A stretch of 64,000 bases of DNA from Rhizobium rosettiformans (GTDB lineage Bacteria > Pseudomonadota > Alphaproteobacteria > Rhizobiales > Rhizobiaceae). The stretch's first letter is position 1, and every line of letters starts with the position of its first letter. Both the position numbers and the translations under genes were made by a program. Location: contig NZ_CP032405.1 of NCBI RefSeq assembly GCF_016806065.1, positions 4,306,001-4,370,000 of the forward strand, read 5' to 3'. The notes beneath the pieces were generated by a model. That model made no database searches, was not told the origin of the DNA, and saw only the letters and a list, made by a program, of their open reading frames with translations. Below, piece after piece: positions 17,839 to 26,671 of the stretch.

Positions 17839-18834
17839 ATGACCATGACTGCCACCCCCATCCTCGTTGTCGGCGGCGCCGGCTATATCGGCTCGCACAC
17901 CTGCCTCGCGCTCTCCGAGCGCGGCTATCTGCCTGTTGTCTACGACAACTTCACCTCGGGCCATCCGGAATTCGTCAAATGGGGGCCTGCCGAACAGGGC
18001 GACATCAGGGACAAGGCGCGGCTAAAGGAAGTGCTTGCCAAGTACCAGCCGAAGGCGGCGATGCATTTCGCAGGCCTGATCGAGGTCGGCCAGTCCTTCA
18101 AGGAGCCGGAGCACTTCTACGACGTCAACGTCTCAGGCACGCTGAGCCTGCTGCAGGCCTTGAGCGAAGCCGATATCCGCAACTTCGTCTTCTCCTCGAC
18201 CTGCGCAACCTATGGAGCGCCGGAATATCTGCCGCTCGACGAGAAGCACGGCCAGAAGCCGATCAACCCCTATGGCCGCACCAAGCATATCGTCGAACAG
18301 GCACTCGGCGACCTGAACCTTTGCGGCCGTATGCGCTCGGTCATGCTGCGCTACTTCAACGCCGCCGGCGCCGATTTCGAGGGCCGGATCGGCGAGTGGC
18401 ACTCGCCCGAAACCCACGCGATCCCGCTTGCTATCGAGACGGCACTCGGCCGCCGGGAATTCTTCTCGATCTTCGGCGAAGACTATGACACCCGCGATGG
18501 CACATGCATCCGCGACTATATCCACGTCAACGATCTTGCCGACGCCCATGTCCGTGCGGTTGAATATCTGCTTAACGGCGGCGAGACGATCGCCATCAAC
18601 CTCGGCACCGGCAACGGCACCACCGTCAAGGAACTGATCACGGCCATCGAGACGGTGTCCGGCCGTCCGATGCCGATCAAGCGCACCGAGCGCCGCCCGG
18701 GCGATCCACCCGGCCTCGTCGCGAGCAACGCCCTTGCCCGCGAAGTTCTCGGCTGGGATCCCAAGCACGGTATCGACGACATCATCCGCTCTGCCTGGAA
18801 GTGGCATTCGACCTTCAACGGCCATTCCGATTGA
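17839..18834 (+). CDS. galE: UDP-glucose 4-epimerase
   Basis: A 331-residue extended short-chain dehydrogenase that interconverts UDP-glucose and UDP-galactose using bound NAD. Motifs seen: VVGGAGYIGSHTCLAL (NAD site), FSSTCATYG with the catalytic Ser/Thr, YGRTKHIVEQ (the YxxxK pair), RYFNAAGAD and GTCIRDYIHVNDLA. The ATG at 17839 has a second in-frame ATG at 17845. It lies directly after glf and probably forms an operon with it. Rhizobia often carry more than one galE copy; this one is tied by position to the galactofuranose and glycosyltransferase genes. Confidence 0.95.
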   Translation: MTMTATPILVVGGAGYIGSHTCLALSERGYLPVVYDNFTSGHPEFVKWGPAEQGDIRDKARLKEVLAKYQPKAAMHFAGLIEVGQSFKEPEHFYDVNVSGTLSLLQALSEADIRNFVFSSTCATYGAPEYLPLDEKHGQKPINPYGRTKHIVEQALGDLNLCGRMRSVMLRYFNAAGADFEGRIGEWHSPETHAIPLAIETALGRREFFSIFGEDYDTRDGTCIRDYIHVNDLADAHVRAVEYLLNGGETIAINLGTGNGTTVKELITAIETVSGRPMPIKRTERRPGDPPGLVASNALAREVLGWDPKHGIDDIIRSAWKWHSTFNGHSD

Positions 18835-18961
18835 GGACGACTACCCGGCGGTCGGACTTTCCCTAAAAAGGCGCGTGAACGGCCTGTACCGCTCGCTGCG
18901 GCCCCTTGACGCGCCGCGATCCTTCCGCTTTTCGTCGTGCAGATTTTGCGGAGCCCGAACC

Positions 18962-19762
18962 ATGCGCGACAGACTGAAGACAATCCTCTCCTCCAACGCA
19001 TGGGAGCGGTTGATCATCGCGGTCATCCTGATCAATTCGGTCACGCTGGGCCTTGAGACGTCGCCTGCGGTGATGCAGGTCATGGGGCCGCTGCTGGTGA
19101 CGCTGGACCGGCTCATCCTGGCGATTTTCGTCATCGAGATCGCAGCCCGGCTCTACACCTTCCGGCTCGCCTTCTTCCGCGACCCATGGAGCATTTTCGA
19201 TTTCTCGATCGTCGCCATCGCGCTGATCCCCGCGACCGGCCCCTTCCAGGTCCTGCGCGCGCTGCGCGTCCTGCGTATCCTGCGCCTGATCTCCATCGTG
19301 CCCTCGCTGCGACGGGTCATCGGCGGCCTCATTGCCGCCCTTCCCGGCATGGGCTCGATCATCGTGCTCCTGTTCATGCTGTTCTATGTCGCGGCCGTCA
19401 TGGCGACCAAGCTCTACGGCGCGACCTTCCCGGACTGGTTCGGCAATCTCGGCGCCTCGACCTATTCGCTCTTCCAGATCATGACACTCGAAAGCTGGTC
19501 CATGGGCATCGTCCGGCCGGTGATGGAGGTCCATCCCTATGCCTGGCTGTTCTTCGTACCCTTCATCCTGCTCAGCACCTATTCGGTTCTGAACCTCTTC
19601 ATCGGTGTCATCGTCTCTGCCATGCAGGAACAGAGCATGGCCGACACCGACGCGGACCTGAAGACCTTGCATGTCGACAATGCCGAACTGCTGCGAGAAA
19701 TGCAGGCGCTGCGATCCGAGATCGCCGCGCTTCGGGCCGAGAGAACAGCGGCTGGCGCCTAA
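18962..19762 (+). CDS. Bacterial voltage-gated sodium channel (NaChBac/NavAb type)
   Basis: A 266-residue six-helix ion channel. S1 is ERLIIAVILINSVTLGLET. The S4 voltage sensor is FQVLRALRVLRILRLISIV, with Arg at every third position. The pore helix and selectivity filter read FQIMTLESWSMGIVRPVM, matching the sodium-selective TLESW filter of BacNav channels such as NavAb rather than the TVGYG filter of potassium channels. S6 is followed by a C-terminal heptad-like tail (ELLREMQALRSEIAALRAE) that would form the tetramer coiled coil. The ATG at 18962 gives the normal length; the upstream open frame has no channel similarity. Family members pass sodium; the role here is unknown. Confidence 0.93.
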   Translation: MRDRLKTILSSNAWERLIIAVILINSVTLGLETSPAVMQVMGPLLVTLDRLILAIFVIEIAARLYTFRLAFFRDPWSIFDFSIVAIALIPATGPFQVLRALRVLRILRLISIVPSLRRVIGGLIAALPGMGSIIVLLFMLFYVAAVMATKLYGATFPDWFGNLGASTYSLFQIMTLESWSMGIVRPVMEVHPYAWLFFVPFILLSTYSVLNLFIGVIVSAMQEQSMADTDADLKTLHVDNAELLREMQALRSEIAALRAERTAAGA

Positions 19763-19789
19763 TTCAAAGTCGTCACTGATTGCCGGGCT

Positions 19790-21412
<1,623 letters not shown>

Positions 21413-21582
21413 GGACAAGGGCGCCTGCTGGAAATCGGCGCCCTTATGGCATGTCGAGGGCCCACTGTCCCCTGCTTTTGTTGCAAGGCGGCATCGCGGC
21501 TGCGCCGGATTGCCACGGGAACATCACACCGGTTGCAAGAGCGGGGCGAAAGCGCGAAAAGAGCTCACGCAAGGACGACAGC

Positions 21583-21972
21583 ATGAGTGACGAGACGATA
21601 ACCCTCTACGAAGCGATCGGCGGCGATGCGACCGTCAAGGCGCTGACGCGGCGCTTCTACGAGCTGATGGATACGCTGCCCGAGGCCGCCCATTGCCGGG
21701 CGGTGCATCCACCGGATCTCTCCGGTAGCGAAGAGAAGTTCTACGAGTACCTCACCGGCTATCTCGGTGGTCCACCCGTCTACATGCAGAAGCGCGGCCA
21801 TCCGATGCTAAGGCGGCGCCATTTCGTGGCAGAAATCGGCCCGCTGGAACGGGACGAATGGCTCTTGTGCTTTCGCCGCGCGCTGGATGAAACCGTCGAG
21901 CATCCGAAGCTGCGGGAACTCATCTGGCCGCCGATCGAGAAGCTGGCCTTTCACATGCAGAACAAGGAATGA
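21583..21972 (+). CDS. Group II truncated haemoglobin
   Basis: A 129-residue 2-on-2 globin. It opens TLYEAIGGDATVKALTRRFYELMD, carries the proximal-His region RGHPMLRRRHF and the conserved DEWLLCFRRALDE with the group II Trp at the G8 position. Such globins bind O2 or NO and are linked to redox or nitrosative stress. The ATG at 21583 gives the usual family length; the frame upstream, from 21451, is not globin-like. Its stop overlaps the next gene's start (ATGA), so the two are translationally coupled. Confidence 0.93.
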   Translation: MSDETITLYEAIGGDATVKALTRRFYELMDTLPEAAHCRAVHPPDLSGSEEKFYEYLTGYLGGPPVYMQKRGHPMLRRRHFVAEIGPLERDEWLLCFRRALDETVEHPKLRELIWPPIEKLAFHMQNKE

Positions 21973-22343
21973 GGGACATGGCGAGCGTACGAAGTTACCG
22001 CTGGGCGACCGTCGCGGCCGGACTGATCGGGGCTGCCGGTGTCGGACTGGCCGCAGCCGCCAGTCACGCGGGCGGCGAAGCGCTTCTGCGCCCGGCCTCG
22101 ACGATATGTCTCGCCCATGCCCCGGCACTCGTTGCACTCTCCATCGCCGGAGATCGGGTCAGACTGGCAGCACTGGCGGCTGTCGGCATGACGCTCGGCA
22201 CACTGCTGTTTTCAGGCGATCTGGTAGCCCGGCACTTCATCGGAAGCGGGCTCTTTCCGATGGCGGCCCCCACAGGCGGGGTGACGCTCATCGTATCGTG
22301 GCTGCTGCTCTGCGCAGGAGCTTTGGTTCCGGGGCGTAACTGA
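21969..22343 (+). CDS. DUF423 membrane protein
   Basis: A 124-residue inner-membrane protein with four hydrophobic helices and the DUF423 pattern: an ageing GAAGVGLAAAASHAG start region, CLAHAPALVALSIAG, GTLLFSGDLVARHF and the closing APTGGVTLIVSWLLL. Function is unknown in the family. It overlaps the truncated-haemoglobin stop codon by four bases (start 21969; an alternative ATG lies at 21978). Confidence 0.85.
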   Translation: MRDMASVRSYRWATVAAGLIGAAGVGLAAAASHAGGEALLRPASTICLAHAPALVALSIAGDRVRLAALAAVGMTLGTLLFSGDLVARHFIGSGLFPMAAPTGGVTLIVSWLLLCAGALVPGRN

Positions 22344-22412
22344 CGCCGATCAACCTCCACTGGAGGACGAGGCTTCGGCATCAACGCCCCGAAATCATTG
22401 TGATGGTATGGC

Positions 22413-22808
22413 TCAGTGGGCCATGGTAGCCGAAATGGTACCACCGAACATCAGCAGATTGCCGTGGGGATCGCGGATGTGGAAACGCACGGTTCCGCCG
22501 CACTCTCCCGAATTGTCCGACGGACGGATCGCCTCGATGCCGCGATCGCAGAAGTCCCGGTAGATCTCCGTCGGCGCTTCGGCCCTGAAGAACACAGAGC
22601 TGTTCTGGCACTGGAGTGGATCGTCGCTCAGCCAGAAATGCAGTTCCATTCCGCCGCGGCGGACGACGAGGTAATCAAGCCCATCGAAGCCGACATCCTC
22701 GAAACCGAGCGTATCGACGTAGAAATTGCGTGTTTCCGAAAGATTAAGGGATGGGAGGATGGGCACGGCGTTGAGGATCGTCTTCGCAACAGGTTGCTGG
22801 GCGTTCAT
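22413..22808 (-). CDS. VOC-family (glyoxalase/bleomycin-resistance fold) protein
   Basis: A 131-residue single-module vicinal-oxygen-chelate protein. Features seen: AVPILPSLNLSETRNFYVDTLGF at the start, MELHFWLSDD in the middle, and the C-terminal VRFHIRDPHGNLLMFGG. The fold covers metal-dependent dioxygenases, glyoxalases and drug-binding resistance proteins, and the length fits the bleomycin-resistance-like subgroup; the substrate cannot be told. The ATG at 22808 has AGAGGAA at good spacing; the open frame runs further upstream without family similarity. Confidence 0.85.
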   Translation of the reverse strand: MNAQQPVAKTILNAVPILPSLNLSETRNFYVDTLGFEDVGFDGLDYLVVRRGGMELHFWLSDDPLQCQNSSVFFRAEAPTEIYRDFCDRGIEAIRPSDNSGECGGTVRFHIRDPHGNLLMFGGTISATMAH

Positions 22809-22854
22809 GCGGAAAGTTCCTCTGCTTCCCGCATGAGATTGGCTGACGAAACGG

Positions 22855-23121
22855 CTACGACCTTGCGTTGGCGTTTCGCTGCCATCTTGGCGCGGGAAAA
22901 TCGATAACAAGGGCGGGGGCCCGGTTCAATTCTGCGTACATGGTAGCAGGTTTGCGTTCATGCAAGCCCGACAAAGTGACGATTTCGCAATTCGTCACTT
23001 CACTTTCCCGAGAGCGTTGCAACATTGCATCGGCGAGCTCCGGTAAGAGCCCCTCGCCGCGCTGACGTGCAAGCTCGTGGAACGAGTTCATGCCACCCTT
23101 GTCTGACCCGTCCCTGCTCAT
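22855..23121 (-). CDS. Hypothetical protein coupled to DUF2325 gene
   Basis: An 88-residue protein I do not recognise. It opens MSRDGSDKGGMNSFHELARQ and has a single Cys (TNCEIV). Its start codon overlaps the stop of the DUF2325 gene (ATGA), which is the main evidence that it is translated. The C-terminus is basic. No membrane segment or signal peptide is seen. It could act with the DUF2325 protein, but this is inference. Confidence 0.6.
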   Translation of the reverse strand: MSRDGSDKGGMNSFHELARQRGEGLLPELADAMLQRSRESEVTNCEIVTLSGLHERKPATMYAELNRAPALVIDFPAPRWQRNANARS

Positions 23122-23513
23122 GCTTCGGCATTCCTTTCATTCAGCGTCTGCAACGCGCGCTCGAGACTGGATTTCGAGCCGTTTCGCAGCGGAATGAAAG
23201 TCTTTCCGAACTTCTTGCAACCGCTCTTCACGCGCAGACAAGCATCGTGACTGATACAGTCGATAGGGCAGAAGACGCAGTCGACGGAGGGTAGCACCGT
23301 GTCGATACGCGAAACCGCTTCACGTAAACCCCCATCATGGTGAATTAGTTCCGCACCAAAATTGCTGGCGATCTGACGAAGATGGGCGACCTGGCAATCA
23401 CGGCCGCCGACATACAGAAAGCTGCGAACTTCCGCTTGCGTTTTCGCGGTGGAGGCCGTCGCGGAAGCCTCCGCACCCGACTTTTTCGTAGCCTGCTTCT
23501 TCTTCTTCGCCAT
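23118..23513 (-). CDS. DUF2325 protein
   Basis: A 131-residue protein with a Lys-rich start (MAKKKKQATKKSG) and a DUF2325 domain: FLYVGGRDCQVAHLRQIASN, LIHHDGGLREAVSRID, and the Cys-rich VDCVFCPIDCISHDACLR followed by KKFGKTFIPLR. The four-Cys cluster suggests metal or redox binding. Function is not established; DUF2325 genes are often found near iron or oxygen-related genes. It heads a two-gene unit with the overlapping 88-residue gene. Its promoter lies in the gap shared with preT. Confidence 0.88.
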   Translation of the reverse strand: MAKKKKQATKKSGAEASATASTAKTQAEVRSFLYVGGRDCQVAHLRQIASNFGAELIHHDGGLREAVSRIDTVLPSVDCVFCPIDCISHDACLRVKSGCKKFGKTFIPLRNGSKSSLERALQTLNERNAEA

Positions 23514-23727
23514 GACGTCCTGTCTCCTCGAATCCGATCAGAGGCAGCGGTTGCGAGCCTCATGACGACAGGCATACAAAACATGACAAAAAGAGTAAAG
23601 TATATAGTTGAGGTTTACAGTCATGTTTTCTCCGAGAGAGATGCGACCCAATTCGGGCATGGCGCCTAGGATTGACACGGATCAACTTCCTTTGATTTCC
23701 AGGGGTTCCGCGGCGCTCATTGCAATT

Positions 23728-23745
23728 TTTTACCGTTTGATAAAA
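23728..23745. promoter_or_regulatory. Putative RutR/TetR-type operator upstream of preT
   Basis: TTTTACC-GTTT-GATAAAA, a near-palindrome with six of seven arm positions matching, 57 bases before the preT start. Its left arm is identical to that of the site at 31890-31907 beside the TetR gene, which suggests the same regulator controls both transcripts. Inference from two sites only. Confidence 0.5.
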
Positions 23746-23802
23746 CTTTGTTCCTGAGTTACCTTTCTCTGCATCGCTTCGAATATAAAAGAGGGAACTG
23801 CG

Positions 23803-25164
23803 ATGCGAAGACTGGAACCGGGCCTCAAGGCCGGGCGGCTTGACGCTGCCGATTATGCAAAGAATTTCTCTGACCTGCATCCCCGCCTCGGCGGCCATGA
23901 GGCACTCGTCGCCTCCGACAGATGCTACTTCTGTCACGACGCGCCGTGTATGACGGCCTGTCCCACCGCCATCGATATCCCGATGTTCATCCGGCAGATA
24001 TCGACTGGCAATCCGCTCGGCGCCGCCAAGACCATTTTCGACCAGAACATCCTCGGCGGCATGTGCGCCCGCGTCTGTCCCACCGAAACGCTCTGCGAGG
24101 AAGCCTGTGTGCGCAACACGGCCGAAGAGCGCCCTGTCGAAATCGGCCGCCTGCAACGTTACGCCACCGACATCGCGATCGAAGAAGGCCGCCAGTTCTA
24201 CCATCCGGCAGCGTCCTCCGGCCACACGGTGGGCATCGTCGGCGCCGGCCCCGCCGGCCTCGCCGCTGCTCATCGCCTCGCCATGCACGGCCACCAGGTC
24301 ACCATCTACGAAGCGAAGGAAAAGGCCGGCGGTCTGAACGAATATGGCATCGCGGCCTACAAGACCCCCAACGATTTTGCCCAGAAGGAAGTCGACTACA
24401 TCCTGTCGCTCGGCAATATCGACGTGCTGGATGGCCAGATGATGGGCCGTGACTTCACACTCGGCGACCTCCAGGCGAAACACGACGCCGTCTTCCTCGG
24501 TGCGGGTCTCGGCAACGTCAACGGGCTGAACATCCCAGGTGCCAAGATCAATGGCGTGCTCGATGCCGTCGAATTCATCGCCCATCTGCGCCAGGCGGAT
24601 GACAAGGCAGACGTGCCCGTCGGCCGCGACGTGGTCGTTATCGGCGGCGGGATGACCGCGATCGACGCTGCCGTCCAGGCGAAGCTGCTCGGAGCCGAGA
24701 ACGTCACCATCTGCTACCGCCGCGGCAAGGAGCACATGAACGCCTCGGAATTCGAGCAGGATCTGGCGACCTCCAAGGGCGTTCACATCCGCCATTGGCT
24801 GCAGCCGAAGGAAGTCGCCCATCACGGCGGTCACTGTTCGGCGATCACCTTCGAATACACCCATCTCGAAAACGGCATGATGAAGGGCACCGGCCACACG
24901 ACCGAGATCAAGGCCGACCAGATCCTCGTCGCAATCGGCCAGAAACTCGACGGCCAGGGTCTGGACGGACTGAAGCTCGAAGGCGGCAAGATCGCCATCG
25001 ACGCTGAAGGTCGGACATCGATCCCGGGAGTCTGGGCCGGCGGCGACTGTGCCTTTGGTGGCCAGGACCTGACGGTCTCCGCCGTCGCCATGGGTCGCGA
25101 TGCGGCCGAAAGCATCAACCGCTCTCTCGCCGTTTTGACGGCGGGCGTGACAGCCGTCGCATGA
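23803..25164 (+). CDS. preT: NAD-dependent dihydropyrimidine dehydrogenase subunit PreT
   Basis: A 453-residue flavin/iron-sulfur subunit that passes electrons from NAD(P)H to PreA for reduction of uracil or thymine to the dihydro-form, the first step of reductive pyrimidine breakdown. The N-terminal Cys clusters CYFCHDAPCMTACPTAIDIP and MCARVCPTETLCEEACV bind Fe-S centres as in GltD-like subunits. Then come the FAD motif VGIVGAGPAGLAAAHRLA (about residue 145) and the NAD motif VVVIGGGMTAIDAAVQAK (about 280), and GVWAGGDC near the end. preA follows after 27 bases. A palindrome at 23728-23745 may be its operator. Confidence 0.96.
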   Translation: MRRLEPGLKAGRLDAADYAKNFSDLHPRLGGHEALVASDRCYFCHDAPCMTACPTAIDIPMFIRQISTGNPLGAAKTIFDQNILGGMCARVCPTETLCEEACVRNTAEERPVEIGRLQRYATDIAIEEGRQFYHPAASSGHTVGIVGAGPAGLAAAHRLAMHGHQVTIYEAKEKAGGLNEYGIAAYKTPNDFAQKEVDYILSLGNIDVLDGQMMGRDFTLGDLQAKHDAVFLGAGLGNVNGLNIPGAKINGVLDAVEFIAHLRQADDKADVPVGRDVVVIGGGMTAIDAAVQAKLLGAENVTICYRRGKEHMNASEFEQDLATSKGVHIRHWLQPKEVAHHGGHCSAITFEYTHLENGMMKGTGHTTEIKADQILVAIGQKLDGQGLDGLKLEGGKIAIDAEGRTSIPGVWAGGDCAFGGQDLTVSAVAMGRDAAESINRSLAVLTAGVTAVA

Positions 25165-25191
25165 CGCATCGCTCTTGAGAGGATTTGAACA

Positions 25192-26505
25192 ATGGCTGAT
25201 CTGAGAAACAACTTCGTCGGCATCAAGTCGCCCAACCCCTTCTGGCTGGCCTCGGCACCGCCGACCGACAAGGCCTACAATGTCGAGCGCGCCTTCAAGG
25301 CGGGCTGGGGCGGCGTTGTCTGGAAGACGCTGGGCTCGGAGGGACCACCGGTCGTCAACGTCAACGGCCCGCGCTACGGCGCGATTTGGGGCGCCGACCG
25401 CCGTCTTCTGGGCTTGAACAATATCGAGCTGATCACCGACCGTCCCCTGCAGATCAATCTGCAGGAAATGAAGCAGGTCAAGATGAACTGGCCGGATCGG
25501 GCGCTCGTCGCCTCGATCATGGTGCCTTGTGTCGAGGAAGAGTGGAAGGCGATCCTGCCGCTCGTGGAAGAGACCGGCGCCGATGGCATCGAGCTCAACT
25601 TCGGCTGTCCGCACGGCATGTCCGAACGCGGCATGGGGGCTGCGGTTGGCCAGGTGCCGGAATACATCGAAATGGTCGTGCGCTGGTGCAAGCAATACAC
25701 CCGCATGCCCGTCATCACCAAGCTGACGCCCAACATCGCCGATATCCGCAAGCCGGCCCGCGCTGCCAAGGCCGGCGGTACGGACGCCGTGTCGCTGATC
25801 AACACTATCAATTCCATCGTCTCGGTCGATCTCGACAACTTTGCCCCCAACCCGACGGTTGGCGGCAAGGGCACGCATGGCGGCTATTGCGGCCCGGCAG
25901 TCAAGCCGATTGCGCTCAACATGGTCGCCGAGATCGCCCGCGATCCGGAAACCTACGGGCTTCCCATCTCCGGCATCGGCGGCGTTACCACCTGGCGCGA
26001 TGCAGCCGAATTCCTCGTGCTGGGTGCTGGCAATGTCCAGGTCTGCACGGCGGCCATGACCTATGGCTTCAAGATCGTCCAGGAAATGATCTCGGGCCTC
26101 AATGACTGGATGGACGCCAAAGGCCATCGCAATCTTGACGACATCTGCGGTCGCGCCGTGCCGAATGTTACCGACTGGCAGTATCTCAACCTCAACTATG
26201 TCGCCAAGGCCCATATCGACCAGGATGCCTGCATCAAATGCGGCCGTTGCCACATCGCCTGCGAGGATACCTCGCACCAGGCGATCACCAGCATGGTCGA
26301 TGGCATCAGGCATTTCGAGGTGATGGAAGACGAGTGCGTCGGCTGCAATCTCTGCGTCAATGTCTGTCCGGTCGAGAACTGTATCACCATGGTCGAACTG
26401 CCAACCGGCACGCTCGACCAGCGCACCGGCAAACCGGTCGATCCGAACTATGCGAACTGGACGACTCATCCGAACAACCCGATGGCCGTGCAGGCTGCGG
26501 AATAG
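25192..26505 (+). CDS. preA: NAD-dependent dihydropyrimidine dehydrogenase subunit PreA
   Basis: A 437-residue catalytic subunit of dihydropyrimidine dehydrogenase. The TIM-barrel part resembles class 1 dihydroorotate dehydrogenase: IKSPNPFWLASAPPTDK at the start, the active-site Cys in ELNFGCPHGMSERGMG, and VITKLTPNIAD. The C-terminus has two 4Fe-4S motifs, CIKCGRCHIACED and CVGCNLCVNVCPVENC. With PreT it reduces uracil/thymine, and the product is then opened by the dihydropyrimidinase encoded at 33925. A strong hairpin directly after the stop ends the preTA transcript, so preTA is a separate unit of the same pathway. Confidence 0.97.
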   Translation: MADLRNNFVGIKSPNPFWLASAPPTDKAYNVERAFKAGWGGVVWKTLGSEGPPVVNVNGPRYGAIWGADRRLLGLNNIELITDRPLQINLQEMKQVKMNWPDRALVASIMVPCVEEEWKAILPLVEETGADGIELNFGCPHGMSERGMGAAVGQVPEYIEMVVRWCKQYTRMPVITKLTPNIADIRKPARAAKAGGTDAVSLINTINSIVSVDLDNFAPNPTVGGKGTHGGYCGPAVKPIALNMVAEIARDPETYGLPISGIGGVTTWRDAAEFLVLGAGNVQVCTAAMTYGFKIVQEMISGLNDWMDAKGHRNLDDICGRAVPNVTDWQYLNLNYVAKAHIDQDACIKCGRCHIACEDTSHQAITSMVDGIRHFEVMEDECVGCNLCVNVCPVENCITMVELPTGTLDQRTGKPVDPNYANWTTHPNNPMAVQAAE

Positions 26506-26519
26506 TCTCGATGAAGCAA

Positions 26520-26543
26520 ATCCGGCCCGCTTGCGGGCCGGAT
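26520..26543 (+). terminator. preTA terminator
   Basis: Hairpin ATCCGGCCCGC / GCGGGCCGGAT with a TT centre, 14 bases after the preA stop. The tail is ACCCCTTAAC, so T-poor, but stem strength and position support termination. Confidence 0.7.
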
Positions 26544-26671
26544 ACCCCTTAACAGAAGAAAAACTCGAACTTTCGCCCAGCCCTTCAGAAATTGTTCAGC
26601 GCTATACTCCACCATCCCGCCATCGGCACTGACCGCAATTGCGTCAGGCCGGGCCAGCGGGCAAGGAGACC

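Noticed and set aside
18962..19762. Potassium channel annotation
   Set aside because: The filter is TLESW, not TVGYG, so it is of the sodium-channel type.
23560..26469. 969-codon open frame on the minus strand
   Set aside because: It is the antisense shadow of preT and preA, which have clear family motifs; the translation has no recognisable domain and is His/Asp/Arg-rich as GC-rich shadows are.
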